DNA of 64,000 nucleotides. Origin: Ureibacillus acetophenoni. Lineage in GTDB: Bacteria > Bacillota > Bacilli > Bacillales_A > Planococcaceae. Numbering within the stretch: the first letter of the stretch is position 1; each line of letters begins with the position of its first letter. Positions 50,408 to 59,565 of the stretch are shown one piece after another. Made by a program: the position numbers and the translations under genes. The stretch covers positions 88,825-152,824 of the forward strand of contig NZ_OBQC01000009.1 of assembly GCF_900220965.1 (NCBI RefSeq), in the 5' to 3' direction. Below the pieces are notes generated by a model. It worked only from the letters and a program-made list of their open reading frames with translations. It was not told where the DNA came from and did no database searches.

Positions 50408-50885
50408 CCTTTCTACGCAGAATGTTCACTAATCTTTCGATAAAGCGAAGTAAGAATAGCACACCTGAGATCGGTAAGATTAAGTAAACAATCCACATAG
50501 GAATCCCTACATCTAGTGATACCATTCCTGAAGCAAAGCGATTTTCTACTAGAACGTACCCGTAATATGTATAAATGAGACAGAAAACGATACTTAATCC
50601 AGTAGCTATTAAATTCATAATAAATTTACCAGTATTATTTAATTTATCGTATAAAATATCTACTTGAATATGTTGATTGTGTTTTAGTGCAAGACCGAAA
50701 CCTAAAAATACACCCCATATAATCGTATACCGTGCAACTTCTTCAACCCAAGCTTGAGGGTCATTCATTACATAACGCATAACTACACCATAAAAAATTA
50801 ATAGAATACCAACGGAAAAGAACACTCCAGCTAAAACTTCCTCAAGAAATGTCCAAGCTTTGGTTAAAAGTTTCATAGATTTCAC
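50379..50885 (-). CDS. dctQ: TRAP transporter small permease DctQ
   Basis: 168 residues, four membrane helices. VMRYVMNDPQAWVEEVARYTIIWGVFLG is the DctQ signature. It forms the membrane complex with DctM. An intercistronic hairpin separates it from dctP. Confidence 0.93.
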   Translation of the reverse strand: MKSMKLLTKAWTFLEEVLAGVFFSVGILLIFYGVVMRYVMNDPQAWVEEVARYTIIWGVFLGFGLALKHNQHIQVDILYDKLNNTGKFIMNLIATGLSIVFCLIYTYYGYVLVENRFASGMVSLDVGIPMWIVYLILPISGVLFLLRFIERLVNILRRKGEEYANPLN

Positions 50886-50914
50886 TTCCTTTTGGGTTAT
50901 TAAATATAAGAAGG

Positions 50915-50937
50915 GAGTGCCACATCAAGTGGCACTC
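50915..50937 (-). other. Intercistronic hairpin between dctP and dctQ
   Basis: Perfect 9-bp stem GAGTGCCAC / GTGGCACTC with 5-nt loop and no T-run, 14 nt after the dctP stop. Likely stabilises the dctP part of the mRNA. Confidence 0.75.
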
Positions 50938-50950
50938 ATACAATCATTCT

Positions 50951-51982
50951 TTATTTTTTCAATGCTTCAATACCATCAAGTAATTCTTTAGTAATTACAT
51001 CAGCGAACTCGTCGTAAACAGGTTGCATTGCTTCTTTTAATACGTCACGTTCTTCTTGTGACATTTCGTAAACTTCAACAGAACCTACTGATTTAATTTT
51101 CTCTAATGATTTAGCGTTTTCATCTGCAGCTAAGCCTTGTGCATAAGTAGTTGCTTCAGCAAGTGCTTCATCAACTAATTTTCCTAAATCTTCAGGCATA
51201 GATTCCCAGAAAGATTTGTTAACAAAGATTGCATAGTCTAAACGACCATGTGCAGAAGTAGAATAGTATTTTTGAACTTCATAGAATTTCATTGTGTCGA
51301 AGTTGTTATGTGGATTTTCAGTACCATCTACTGTACCTTGTTGTAATGCTGCATAAGTTTCACCGAAAGAAATTGTTGCTGAACCAGCATTTAATGCTTT
51401 AAATTGTGCTTCTAATACTTTCCCTGCTTGAGCACGGAATTTTTGACCAGCGAAGTCTTCAGGTTTTACTAATGGATTTTTGTTAGAAGAGAAGTTTTTA
51501 AATCCATTTGGCCAGAAAGCTTTACCCATAATATCGTTTGAAGCTAAAGCATCAGCGTTAAATAAGCTTTGTGCTACTTCTGAATCAAAGAATGCTTGAA
51601 CATGCTCAGCGTCTTGGAATAAGAAAGGCATGTCAACATATTGCCAACGTGGGTCAAGTTTAACCATTTTTGTTACAGATGGAGCGATCATATGTACGTT
51701 CCCTGACATTAAAGCATCTAGTTCATCAGCGTCTCCGTACAATTGAGAAGAAGGGTAAACTTCAACCTTTACACGTCCTTCTGTTTTTTCATCAACTAAT
51801 TTAGCAAAATAATCTGCAGATTTACCTTTTACACTATCGATAGCTGTAACGTGAGAGAATTTAATTACTAATGGATTCTCTTTTGTGTAATCGTCGCTAG
51901 ATTTAGCGCCGCCACCGCCACCACATGCTGCCAATACAAGTGCAATTGCACTAATGATTGTTAGCAATAACCACTTTTTCAT
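50951..51982 (-). CDS. dctP: TRAP transporter substrate-binding lipoprotein DctP
   Basis: 343 residues. Signal peptide with lipobox LAACGGGGG (Cys at residue 20), then the DctP domain: VIKFSHVTAIDSVKGKSADYFAKLV at the N-terminus, the conserved arginine in GQKFRAQAG, and QQGTVDGTENP. DctP binds C4-dicarboxylates or related acids outside the membrane. It is followed by dctQ and dctM and preceded by the dctB-like gene. Confidence 0.94.
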   Translation of the reverse strand: MKKWLLLTIISAIALVLAACGGGGGAKSSDDYTKENPLVIKFSHVTAIDSVKGKSADYFAKLVDEKTEGRVKVEVYPSSQLYGDADELDALMSGNVHMIAPSVTKMVKLDPRWQYVDMPFLFQDAEHVQAFFDSEVAQSLFNADALASNDIMGKAFWPNGFKNFSSNKNPLVKPEDFAGQKFRAQAGKVLEAQFKALNAGSATISFGETYAALQQGTVDGTENPHNNFDTMKFYEVQKYYSTSAHGRLDYAIFVNKSFWESMPEDLGKLVDEALAEATTYAQGLAADENAKSLEKIKSVGSVEVYEMSQEERDVLKEAMQPVYDEFADVITKELLDGIEALKK

Positions 51983-52023
51983 TTTTTTGTCCCCCTTAAA
52001 GAAATAGATAGATATATTGTTAA

Positions 52024-52042
52024 AAGAGATTGAATCTCTTTA
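52024..52042 (-). other. Intercistronic hairpin between dctB-like gene and dctP
   Basis: AAAGAGAT / ATCTCTTT with a 3-nt loop; on the minus strand only a short T-run follows, so it may attenuate or process rather than end the transcript. Confidence 0.6.
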
Positions 52043-52052
52043 TAACCAAGGT

Positions 52053-53096
52053 TTATGTATCCGACCGAAACTTAGGAAGCTCTTTAATAAATTGGTCTCC
52101 ATATTTTCGAATATAAAAGTCGTAAACAGGATTGAATTTTTCTTCCCAACTATTTATATCTTCATCACTTAAATAGTGAAGTTCTATGCATTGACAATTC
52201 TCTATTTTTTGTAGAGTTTCATCGTTTAACTTCTTTGTGATTTCCCATTCCCACTGCTGTACTTCTAAAAATGTATCAGTTAATAGTTGCTTCACATCAT
52301 TGTCTAAACTATTCCAAAAATCTAAGTTAAATAGAACGAAGTAGCCAAGGTAACCATGATTACTAATGGTTAAATAATCTTGTAGCGAATAAAAGTTTTT
52401 GCTCGTAATATTTGTTAATGTGTTTTCTTGCCCGTCTACCGATTTTTTTTGAAGTTCATAGTAAACCGCATTAAAATCATATTCCTTAGGAAAGGCACCT
52501 AAAACAGTAAACTGTTTTGCTAAAATATCACTAGGCATAATTCGCATCGTTAAATTTTTTAAATCATCATAATGCTGGATCGGTCGAATTCGGTTGCTCA
52601 GTTGTTTAAAACCGCTATCCCAAAGCCCGATGGCATATAGATTATGTTCTTTTAGTTGATCGGTTAATATTTCACCGGCTTCACTATCTGTGAATTCATG
52701 AACTTCGTCTAAAGAATGGAAAGCAAACGGTAAGTCATAAACTGAAATTTCGGGAACATAATTTGTGAGTTTCGAAATCGCTGGTGCAATCATCTGAATA
52801 TCTCCACGGGAAAGCGCATTCATTTCTTCGCCGTCTTTATATAAAGTTCCGTTAGAGAACACTTGAACTTCGATATATCCATTACTACGTTCTTTCACAA
52901 GTTCAGCGAATTTCCTTGCAGCCATTCCTTTTGGTGTATCTTCACCAACAACGTGAGAAAATCGTATGACGAGCCGTTCATCTTCACTTAACTGCTCATA
53001 ATCATATGGATAATCATGAGATTGGAACGAAACGAGTAAAACAAATGGAATTGTAAAAAGGAAAAATAGAATGATTAATCCAACTACTCGTTTCAT
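52053..53096 (-). CDS. dctB: DctB-like binding protein, probable co-sensor
   Basis: 347 residues, a second DctP-family binding protein. The core is similar to DctP (VIRFSHVVGEDTPKGMAARKFAELV, KNLTMRIMPSD, KKSVDGQENT), but the N-terminus has one membrane helix (about 3-25) and no lipobox Cys. In B. subtilis, DctB beside dctS-dctR acts with the DctS kinase in sensing C4-dicarboxylates. Its place between dctR and the TRAP genes suggests the same task. It could instead be a second substrate-binding protein for the TRAP permease. Confidence 0.82.
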   Translation of the reverse strand: MKRVVGLIILFFLFTIPFVLLVSFQSHDYPYDYEQLSEDERLVIRFSHVVGEDTPKGMAARKFAELVKERSNGYIEVQVFSNGTLYKDGEEMNALSRGDIQMIAPAISKLTNYVPEISVYDLPFAFHSLDEVHEFTDSEAGEILTDQLKEHNLYAIGLWDSGFKQLSNRIRPIQHYDDLKNLTMRIMPSDILAKQFTVLGAFPKEYDFNAVYYELQKKSVDGQENTLTNITSKNFYSLQDYLTISNHGYLGYFVLFNLDFWNSLDNDVKQLLTDTFLEVQQWEWEITKKLNDETLQKIENCQCIELHYLSDEDINSWEEKFNPVYDFYIRKYGDQFIKELPKFRSDT

Positions 53097-53150
53097 TCAA
53101 ATCCTCCTTACAAAACTTACGAATAAGTTAATAGTAATAAAAAAAACAAA

Positions 53151-53177
53151 ATGAACAATATTATGAACTTAATGAAC
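53151..53177 (-). promoter_or_regulatory. Candidate DctR-binding repeats
   Basis: ATGAAC occurs three times at 53151, 53163 and 53172 (GTTCAT on the coding strand), 55-80 bp before the dctB-like start. The spacing is 12 and 9 bp. Confidence 0.4.
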
Positions 53178-53230
53178 ATTTTGGTCTTTGTGGTATATAA
53201 CAAAGAAGGGTTAATAAACCTGTTATAAAA

Positions 53231-53270
53231 CAAAAGAAAAAGCTTATAAACTAGAAGTTTATAAGCTTTT
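53231..53270 (-). terminator. Terminator of dctSR
   Basis: AAAAGCTTATAAACT / AGTTTATAAGCTTTT stem with a 3-nt loop, T-run on the minus strand; largely symmetric. Confidence 0.9.
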
Positions 53271-53275
53271 GATCA

Positions 53276-53944
53276 TTATTTAATTGAATAATATTTTGTT
53301 GGTCTGCCCACTGTACCATATTTTAAATCAATATGGACTTTTCCTTTTCCAGCGAGAAAGTCTAAATATTTTCGAACTGTTACACGGGCCATTCCAACAT
53401 TTTGAGCTAATTGTTCAGAGGTGATTGGTCCATTATTATCGATTAGCCCATCTTGTATTTGCTTCATAGTAAGATCATTTAATCCTTTTGGAAGGGAAGC
53501 ATCTTCAAGTATATGACCGAACCATTCATCTACATCTTCTTGTTTAATAGTTGATGTACTTCTTAATTTTTTTTGTGTATTAGCGTAGTTTTGTAATGCT
53601 GTTTGAAAACGTTCATATCGAAAAGGTTTAATAAGATAGTCAAATGCCCCCATACGAATAACGTCTTGAATTGTTTTTGCATCTCTTGCCGCTGTTATCA
53701 TAATGACATCACATGGTAATTGTTCATGCCTAATTTTTTGTAACAAATCTATACCTGGTCGATCGGGTAAATACATATCTAAGAGAACTAAATTTGGCTT
53801 AGACTTCGCAATTTGTTTATATGCATCTTCATAAGTCTGTGCTTCACCAATTAGTGAAAAGCCTGTCAATCGATTTAAAAAACTTTTATTTACTTCTAAT
53901 ACCATTGGATCGTCTTCAACTATAAAAATTGATATGTTTGTCAT
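53276..53944 (-). CDS. dctR: Response regulator DctR
   Basis: 222 residues of the CitB/DcuR type. Receiver domain: acidic pocket EDD near residue 10, phosphorylation Asp in NLVLLDMYLPD (about 56), Thr in ITAA and Lys in IKPF. The C-terminus has an HTH (SEQLAQNVGMARVTVRKYLDFL). It probably activates the dctB-like gene and TRAP genes downstream. Its start overlaps the dctS stop by 4 nt. Confidence 0.92.
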   Translation of the reverse strand: MTNISIFIVEDDPMVLEVNKSFLNRLTGFSLIGEAQTYEDAYKQIAKSKPNLVLLDMYLPDRPGIDLLQKIRHEQLPCDVIMITAARDAKTIQDVIRMGAFDYLIKPFRYERFQTALQNYANTQKKLRSTSTIKQEDVDEWFGHILEDASLPKGLNDLTMKQIQDGLIDNNGPITSEQLAQNVGMARVTVRKYLDFLAGKGKVHIDLKYGTVGRPTKYYSIK

Positions 53945-55551
53945 TTCATCACCCCAGCTGTAACAGTTATCGTCGTACCTACATTTACTTCTGAAACAAT
54001 TTGAATGGAACCTTTGTTTGATTCAACGATTTGTTTTACCAATGCTAAACCGATCCCATGTCCATTTTGTTTTTTTGTAGTAAATCCGTATTCAAAAATT
54101 TTCTCTGGTTCACCTTCGATTCCCTTACCACTGTCTTGAACTTCTATATATAGGAAGTGTTGATCGCCTTGGATTAATATATTTACATCACGTGTTTCTT
54201 TCGTTAAACAAGCTTCCATCGCATTATCTATTAAATTACCGATAATCGTAACTATATCGCCGCTTGAAAATCCCGTCATAAAATCAAGGAAATAAGAATC
54301 TTCATCTAGCGTTAAATGAACACCAAGTTCCTTAGCGCGAGAATGTTTACCTAAAAGCAATCCTTGGATCGAGTAGATAAGGATTTTGTCACGTAATCTT
54401 TGAATTACATCCTCTTCATCGGTGATTTCGTCTATAATTAGGCTAAGAGCATCTTCATTTCGTTCGAGTTGAATGAGACCTGCAATACTATGCAAACGAT
54501 TTAAAAATTCGTGATGTTGAGCTCTTAATGTATCTACTAGTGTTTTAATACCTGTTAGCTCTTCTGCTAATGTGTGTGCTTCCTGTCGATTCGTAATCAT
54601 TATTAAATAACCAGCATTTTTGTCTTGAATTAAAATTGGAAATGTACGCACTAAGTACATTTGATCAAAAAGTAATAATGGTCTGTAATTTTCGTGTTTC
54701 TCAATCTTTTTTTCAGCGAGCCATGTATTATGAAATATTTCTTGCAGGGTACCATTTTTTTCAAAGAAATGTGTATACTGCCTAGCAATTCTGTTTATAA
54801 ATGTAATCTTCCCTTTAGCATCTGTTGCTAGAATACCTACATCCATTGCTTGCATAATAGCTGAACGTTCTTGAACAATCCGTGCAATTTGATAAGGTTC
54901 TAAATTCAAAGTTTGTTTTTTAATATGGTTTGCTAAGATGATTGCTCCAATGATCCCTACTAATAATCCCCAAAACAAAGAAATGATTAAATCTGTATGA
55001 TAATATGACAACAAATGAAACCAAGTAGGGGAGAGAATTCCAACATTAATTACACCTACTTGTTCTGTTGCTGCACTATTCATAATAGGGACAAACGCAC
55101 GTATGGAATGACCTTGAACACCGATGGCTTTTGAAATGTATTCATGTTGAGACATAGCTGCATTATTTTCTGCTTCCTCAAAGACAGTACCTATTTTACT
55201 TTCTGAAGGATGAGAATATCGTACGCCTTCCATATCAAATACAACGATATAGTCAACATCAGTAGCAAGTCGAATCCGTTCTGCAATCGGTTGGATTACT
55301 TCAAAGCCTTCTTCCGTTCCAACGGAATCTTGAATGTCAGTCATTTGGGATACTGTTCTTGCTATGGCAATTGCACGTGACCCGAACTCCTTTTCAAATG
55401 CGCCAGATATATTGTGAATCATCATTGCACCACTCGTAAGGATTGAGAAAAAAACAATGATGAATGAAAATAAAAACATTTTAAATTTTAATGATTTTTT
55501 TGCCATAATGTGTTGTTGTATCGAATTCTTTACAACAAGAGCACACCCCAT
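53941..55551 (-). CDS. dctS: Sensor histidine kinase DctS (CitA/DcuS type)
   Basis: 536 residues. Two membrane helices (about 25-47 and 186-208) flank an extracytoplasmic PDC/Cache domain with DYIVVFDMEGVRYSHPSESKIG typical of the citrate/C4-dicarboxylate sensor group. A cytoplasmic PAS domain follows, then the H-box in LRAQHHEFLNRLHSIAGLI and ATPase motifs NLIDNAMEA, DSGKGIEG and GHGIGLALVK. The start is uncertain: ATG 55551 and ATG 55506 both have weak ribosome sites. Confidence 0.92.
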   Translation of the reverse strand: MGCALVVKNSIQQHIMAKKSLKFKMFLFSFIIVFFSILTSGAMMIHNISGAFEKEFGSRAIAIARTVSQMTDIQDSVGTEEGFEVIQPIAERIRLATDVDYIVVFDMEGVRYSHPSESKIGTVFEEAENNAAMSQHEYISKAIGVQGHSIRAFVPIMNSAATEQVGVINVGILSPTWFHLLSYYHTDLIISLFWGLLVGIIGAIILANHIKKQTLNLEPYQIARIVQERSAIMQAMDVGILATDAKGKITFINRIARQYTHFFEKNGTLQEIFHNTWLAEKKIEKHENYRPLLLFDQMYLVRTFPILIQDKNAGYLIMITNRQEAHTLAEELTGIKTLVDTLRAQHHEFLNRLHSIAGLIQLERNEDALSLIIDEITDEEDVIQRLRDKILIYSIQGLLLGKHSRAKELGVHLTLDEDSYFLDFMTGFSSGDIVTIIGNLIDNAMEACLTKETRDVNILIQGDQHFLYIEVQDSGKGIEGEPEKIFEYGFTTKKQNGHGIGLALVKQIVESNKGSIQIVSEVNVGTTITVTAGVMK

Positions 55552-55660
55552 TTAAGTATCTTTAATATTTCTACTATTAAAAAAATAGATAATAGTTATC
55601 ATAATTATAAATAATAAGAATTGTTATTGAAAGGGGAAATAATAAAAGTATTTTCAAAAA

Positions 55661-55711
55661 TATAACAAAAAGAGCAAAGAGAATTAAATCTCCTTGCTCT
55701 TTTTGTTATAT
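55661..55711. terminator. Strong bidirectional terminator after patB
   Basis: Long stem beginning ATAACAAAAAGAGCAA paired with TTGCTCTTTTTGTTAT, extended inside by GAGA/TCTC. T-tracts exist on both strands. Confidence 0.88.
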
Positions 55712-56898
55712 TAAGATAATGCTTTTTTGAATCTTTCTACTCCGTCTTTAACAGTTTCAAACGGGCAAGCTACATTCATACGTAAGTAACCTCTACCAGC
55801 TTCTTCATATTTTGTACCTGGTTCGATAGCAAGTCTTCCTTTTACAAGTAAACGTTGCATCATTTCATCTTCAGAAATACCAGTTTTTCGATAATCAATC
55901 CATACGAGGTAGGTAGCGTTTGGTTTTGTTACAGAAATACCATCTAGCTTATTTAACTCTTCAACCACGTAGTCCATATTTTTCGAAATATATTGGGTCA
56001 TTGCTTCTAACCAATCTTCACCTTTTTCGTATGCAGCTTGAACACCTGCAGAAGCTAATAGGTTTATTTCACCAAGTCCATGAGCTTGTAAGTTTTGAGT
56101 TAGTTTAATTCGTAAAGAATCGTTCGGAACTACCATCATTGCTGCGTGAATACCTGCAATGTTAAATGTTTTTGTTGGAGCAATACAAGTAACTATTTTT
56201 GCTTTGTCAGCATCTTTAATAGTTAATGTAGGAATATGTTTATAACCATCAAAGACGATGTCTGCGTGAATTTCATCTGATATAAGAAGAACATCGTATT
56301 TAATACATAATTGTACTAGTTTTTCTAAGTCATTTTGAGACCAAACTACTCCACCTGGGTTATGTGGGCTACATAGAATGTACACTTTTATACCGGATTT
56401 AAATGTTTCCTCTAAGGCAACAAAATCATATTCATAACCATTTTCACTATCTACCAAATCACAAGTAATTACTTCTCTTTTTTGTGCTTTCGGAATGTTA
56501 AAGAAAGCTGGGTAAACAGGTGTTGAAATACCAATCTTATCTCCTGGTTCTGTGAACGTTTCAATAATTGTAGCGATAGCAGGAACAACACCTTGGTGAA
56601 ACAGTATAGATTTTGGATCTATAGACCAATTGTATCGTTTTTCATGCCAATCATTAATAGCCTGTTTACATGCGTCGCTCACATAAGAGTAACCAAAAAT
56701 TGGGTGATCCAATCTTTCTTTAATTGCATCTGTAATAACTTGAGGTATTGCAAAATCCATATCTGCAACCCACATTGGTAATATGTCATCTGCATCATGG
56801 ACATTATACTTTGCTTTTATGCGGTCTTTAAACTGATCCCATTTTAATGAATGCGTATTTCTTCTATCATGAAGTACATCAAAATTCAAATCTATCAC
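55711..56898 (-). CDS. patB: PatB/MalY-type PLP enzyme (cystathionine beta-lyase/aminotransferase)
   Basis: 395 residues, fold-type I PLP enzyme. Motifs: LPMWVADMDFAIP near the N-terminus, SPHNPGGVVW, LISDEIHADIVF, and the PLP lysine in APTKTFNIAG. PatB enzymes split cystathionine or cysteine to give thiol, ammonia and pyruvate. Start is GTG at 56898 with AAGGAA upstream. It is divergent from yugE. Confidence 0.92.
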   Translation of the reverse strand: MIDLNFDVLHDRRNTHSLKWDQFKDRIKAKYNVHDADDILPMWVADMDFAIPQVITDAIKERLDHPIFGYSYVSDACKQAINDWHEKRYNWSIDPKSILFHQGVVPAIATIIETFTEPGDKIGISTPVYPAFFNIPKAQKREVITCDLVDSENGYEYDFVALEETFKSGIKVYILCSPHNPGGVVWSQNDLEKLVQLCIKYDVLLISDEIHADIVFDGYKHIPTLTIKDADKAKIVTCIAPTKTFNIAGIHAAMMVVPNDSLRIKLTQNLQAHGLGEINLLASAGVQAAYEKGEDWLEAMTQYISKNMDYVVEELNKLDGISVTKPNATYLVWIDYRKTGISEDEMMQRLLVKGRLAIEPGTKYEEAGRGYLRMNVACPFETVKDGVERFKKALS

Positions 56899-56969
56899 TC
56901 ATTTCCTTGTTATTTCTATTAACTATGATACCATATTAAATAAGTATAATAGTGTAATCGGGTGAAAAA

Positions 56970-57230
56970 ATGGACAATATTTTGATGAATCAAAAAGCTC
57001 TAAAAACTTTACAACAATGGGATCCTTTTAATATAGGTGAAGAAAATTATGATACTGAATCAGCAGATGTAGTTGCTGCTCTTCAAGGTATTGATGACCC
57101 TACAAAGCTAGCAAATGTAATCCGAGTCGTTTACGAGCATTCATTTGAACAATGGATTCCATTTGAAGAGTGCGTTGACATTTCTTATAAATTAATAGCC
57201 ATTAAATTTGAAGCGAAATGTATTGTTTAG
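56970..57230 (+). CDS. yugE: YugE family protein (DUF1871)
   Basis: 86 residues, acidic, helical, no Cys pair or membrane helix. Segments LQQWDPFNIGEENYDTE and PTKLANVIRVVYEHSFE fit DUF1871. Function unknown. The ribosome site is GGGTGA. Confidence 0.83.
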   Translation: MDNILMNQKALKTLQQWDPFNIGEENYDTESADVVAALQGIDDPTKLANVIRVVYEHSFEQWIPFEECVDISYKLIAIKFEAKCIV

Positions 57231-57314
57231 CTTCAATATAGAATTGATTTGTATTAAAAACTTGTGTTAGACAGACGCTAATTATTTCAAAGTGAATGTC
57301 TATAGGGACAGATC

Positions 57315-57370
57315 ATAGGGTGTCATTAAAGTGTAATTTGCTTTGAGACACCCTATTCGTATTTCCTTTT
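57315..57370 (+). terminator. Probable terminator after yugE
   Basis: Perfect 10-bp stem ATAGGGTGTC (57315) / GACACCCTAT (57347) with inner AAAG/CTTT; the T-tract is interrupted. Confidence 0.6.
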
Positions 57371-57491
57371 ATTATTGCAAAAGATTTTGGAATATTTCTT
57401 CAAATGGAAATGAATTTTTGTTCATAAACACTACTGTATGTTATAATTTAACATGACATTTACGTAAGAAGTAGAAAGTAGGAAATTCTTT

Positions 57492-57866
57492 ATGACAAAA
57501 AAATACGAAGTAGGTGAAGTAGTAGCGGGAAAGGTAACTGGAATTCAACCATATGGAGCATTCATTGCGTTGGATGACGAAACACAAGGACTAGTCCATA
57601 TATCAGAAATCACATACGGTTTTGTAAAGGATATTGAAGATTATTTAAAAATCGGTGATGTAATTCAAGTGAAAATTTTAGAAATTGATGAAACATCAGA
57701 AAAGATTAGTTTATCCACCCGTGCACTACAAGAAGCACCTGTTCAAAAAAAGAAGGATGTTCAACCAAGGAAATCATTGCAAGATCGTGTGAATGAAAAC
57801 GATGCAAATGGTTTTAAGTCTTTAAGAGACAAATTACAAGATTGGATTGAACAATCGGGCCATTAA
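57492..57866 (+). CDS. yugI: S1-domain RNA-binding protein YugI (GSP13-like)
   Basis: 124 residues. One S1 domain (about 5-75): VGEVVAGKVTGIQPYGAFIAL, GLVHISEI and VKILEIDETSEKISLSTRAL. The tail is basic then acidic. B. subtilis YugI is a ribosome-associated general stress protein (GSP13). Confidence 0.92.
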   Translation: MTKKYEVGEVVAGKVTGIQPYGAFIALDDETQGLVHISEITYGFVKDIEDYLKIGDVIQVKILEIDETSEKISLSTRALQEAPVQKKKDVQPRKSLQDRVNENDANGFKSLRDKLQDWIEQSGH

Positions 57867-57883
57867 GAAAGCATATAAAAAGA

Positions 57884-57914
57884 GGGTATCTTGTTTGAGA
57901 TATCCTTTTTTTTC
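57884..57914 (+). terminator. Terminator of yugI
   Basis: GGGTATCT / AGATATCC stem followed by TTTTTTT. Confidence 0.9.
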
Positions 57915-58202
57915 GTTCTTTCTTTTAACGTATAGAATTGAAATTTTCAGCGGAAAATAGTAACGGTTCAACCCATTTTTAAATTATATAAATATGAACA
58001 AATACAGAAATTCCAAGTGCAATTTGCCAAAGAATAAATCATATTGAAAGATTTTTATAACGAAAATATTTAATAGTATTTACTTAATAATATATCTAAA
58101 GAAATGATAGTACATTGTTGTATATTAAAATCCAAAAATGTGGCAATATATGTTACAATATTTGCGACATTAAATATTATATGAATGATGAGGCGAATTT
58201 AA
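57915..58202. other. A/T-rich gap before gudB
   Basis: No gene or known RNA motif. TACAAT at 58154-58159 is a candidate -10 box for gudB, but I see no good -35 at 17 bp. Confidence 0.45.
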
Positions 58203-59447
58203 ATGTCTGAGAATCTAAACCTTCTTACATCTACACAAGATGTTATTAAAGAAGCACTAAATAAGCTTGGTTATGATGAAGCGATGTATGATTTACTTAA
58301 GGAACCACTTCGTATGTTACATGTACGTATCCCAGTGAAAATGGATGATGGTACTACTAAAGTATTTACAGCATATCGTGCACAGCATAGCGATGCGGTT
58401 GGACCTACTAAAGGTGGAGTTCGTTTCCATCCAGGTGTAAATGAGGACGAAGTGAAAGCCCTTTCAATGTGGATGACTCTAAAATGTGGTATTGTTGACC
58501 TTCCTTATGGTGGAGGTAAAGGTGGTATCATCTGTGATCCGCGTACAATGTCTATGGGAGAGCTAGAAAGATTAAGTCGTGGTTATGTTCGAGCAATTAG
58601 TCAAATTGTTGGACCGACAAAAGATATTCCTGCTCCAGACGTATTTACGAATGCGCAAATTATGGCATGGATGATGGACGAGTATAGCCGAATGGACGAA
58701 TTCAACTCACCAGGTTTCATTACAGGAAAACCTATCGTATTAGGTGGTTCACAAGGTCGAGATCGTGCAACAGCTCAAGGTGTAACAATTGTTATTCAAG
58801 AAGCTGCGAAAAAACGTGGCATTGACATAAAAGGAGCTCGTGTCGTTATTCAAGGTTTTGGGAATGCAGGGAGCTTCTTAGCGAAATTTATGAGTGACTT
58901 AGGTGCGAAAGTAATTGGAATTTCTGATGCTTATGGTGCCCTTCATGATCCAGAAGGATTAGATATTGACTATTTACTAGATCGCCGTGATAGCTTTGGG
59001 ACAGTTACAACACTATTTGAAAATACAATTACAAATAAAGAGTTATTAGAACTTGAATGTGACATTTTAGTTCCAGCAGCTATTGAAAACCAAATTACTG
59101 CTGAAAATGCCCATGATATTAAAGCGAAAATACTGGTAGAAGCAGCTAATGGACCTACAACTGCAGAAGCTACTAAGATTTTAACTGAGCGCGGAATTCT
59201 TTTAGTGCCAGACGTATTAGCATCTGCTGGTGGCGTAACAGTATCTTATTTTGAGTGGGTTCAAAATAACATGGGATACTACTGGTCGGAAGAAGAAGTA
59301 GCAGAAAAGTTATATCAAAAAATGGTTGAAGCTTTTGAAAATGTATATACAACTGCAACAACACGCAATATTAATATGCGTTTAGCAGCATACATGGTAG
59401 GAGTTCGTCGTACAGCAGAAGCTTCTCGTTTCCGTGGTTGGGTATAA
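58203..59447 (+). CDS. gudB: NAD-specific glutamate dehydrogenase (GudB/RocG type)
   Basis: 414 residues; converts glutamate to 2-oxoglutarate and ammonia. Catalytic region: GPTKGGVRFHP, LKCGIVDLPYGGGKGG (catalytic Lys), DIPAPDVFTN, and NAD-binding GFGNAGSFLAKF. The segment NEDEVKALSMW has a single VKA, so it lacks the small duplication that inactivates gudB in laboratory B. subtilis. In B. subtilis this enzyme also restrains GltC. GudB and RocG cannot be separated safely by eye. Confidence 0.93.
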   Translation: MSENLNLLTSTQDVIKEALNKLGYDEAMYDLLKEPLRMLHVRIPVKMDDGTTKVFTAYRAQHSDAVGPTKGGVRFHPGVNEDEVKALSMWMTLKCGIVDLPYGGGKGGIICDPRTMSMGELERLSRGYVRAISQIVGPTKDIPAPDVFTNAQIMAWMMDEYSRMDEFNSPGFITGKPIVLGGSQGRDRATAQGVTIVIQEAAKKRGIDIKGARVVIQGFGNAGSFLAKFMSDLGAKVIGISDAYGALHDPEGLDIDYLLDRRDSFGTVTTLFENTITNKELLELECDILVPAAIENQITAENAHDIKAKILVEAANGPTTAEATKILTERGILLVPDVLASAGGVTVSYFEWVQNNMGYYWSEEEVAEKLYQKMVEAFENVYTTATTRNINMRLAAYMVGVRRTAEASRFRGWV

Positions 59448-59460
59448 TACTATAATATAA

Positions 59461-59510
59461 AGGTTATGTAAAAGAGAAAAATCAAGCTCTTTTACATAGC
59501 CTTTTTTATT
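59461..59510 (+). terminator. Terminator of gudB
   Basis: GGTTATGTAAAAGAG / CTCTTTTACATAGCC stem with one wobble, then TTTTTTA. Confidence 0.92.
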
Positions 59511-59565
59511 ATTGGGGAATGCTATGTATGTTGTGTTTTAATTTAGAGAGAGGATGTAATACAAA

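Noticed and set aside
58470..58500. Cryptic gudB duplication
   Set aside because: Only one VKA copy is seen in the EDEVKALSMW segment, so the gene reads as intact.
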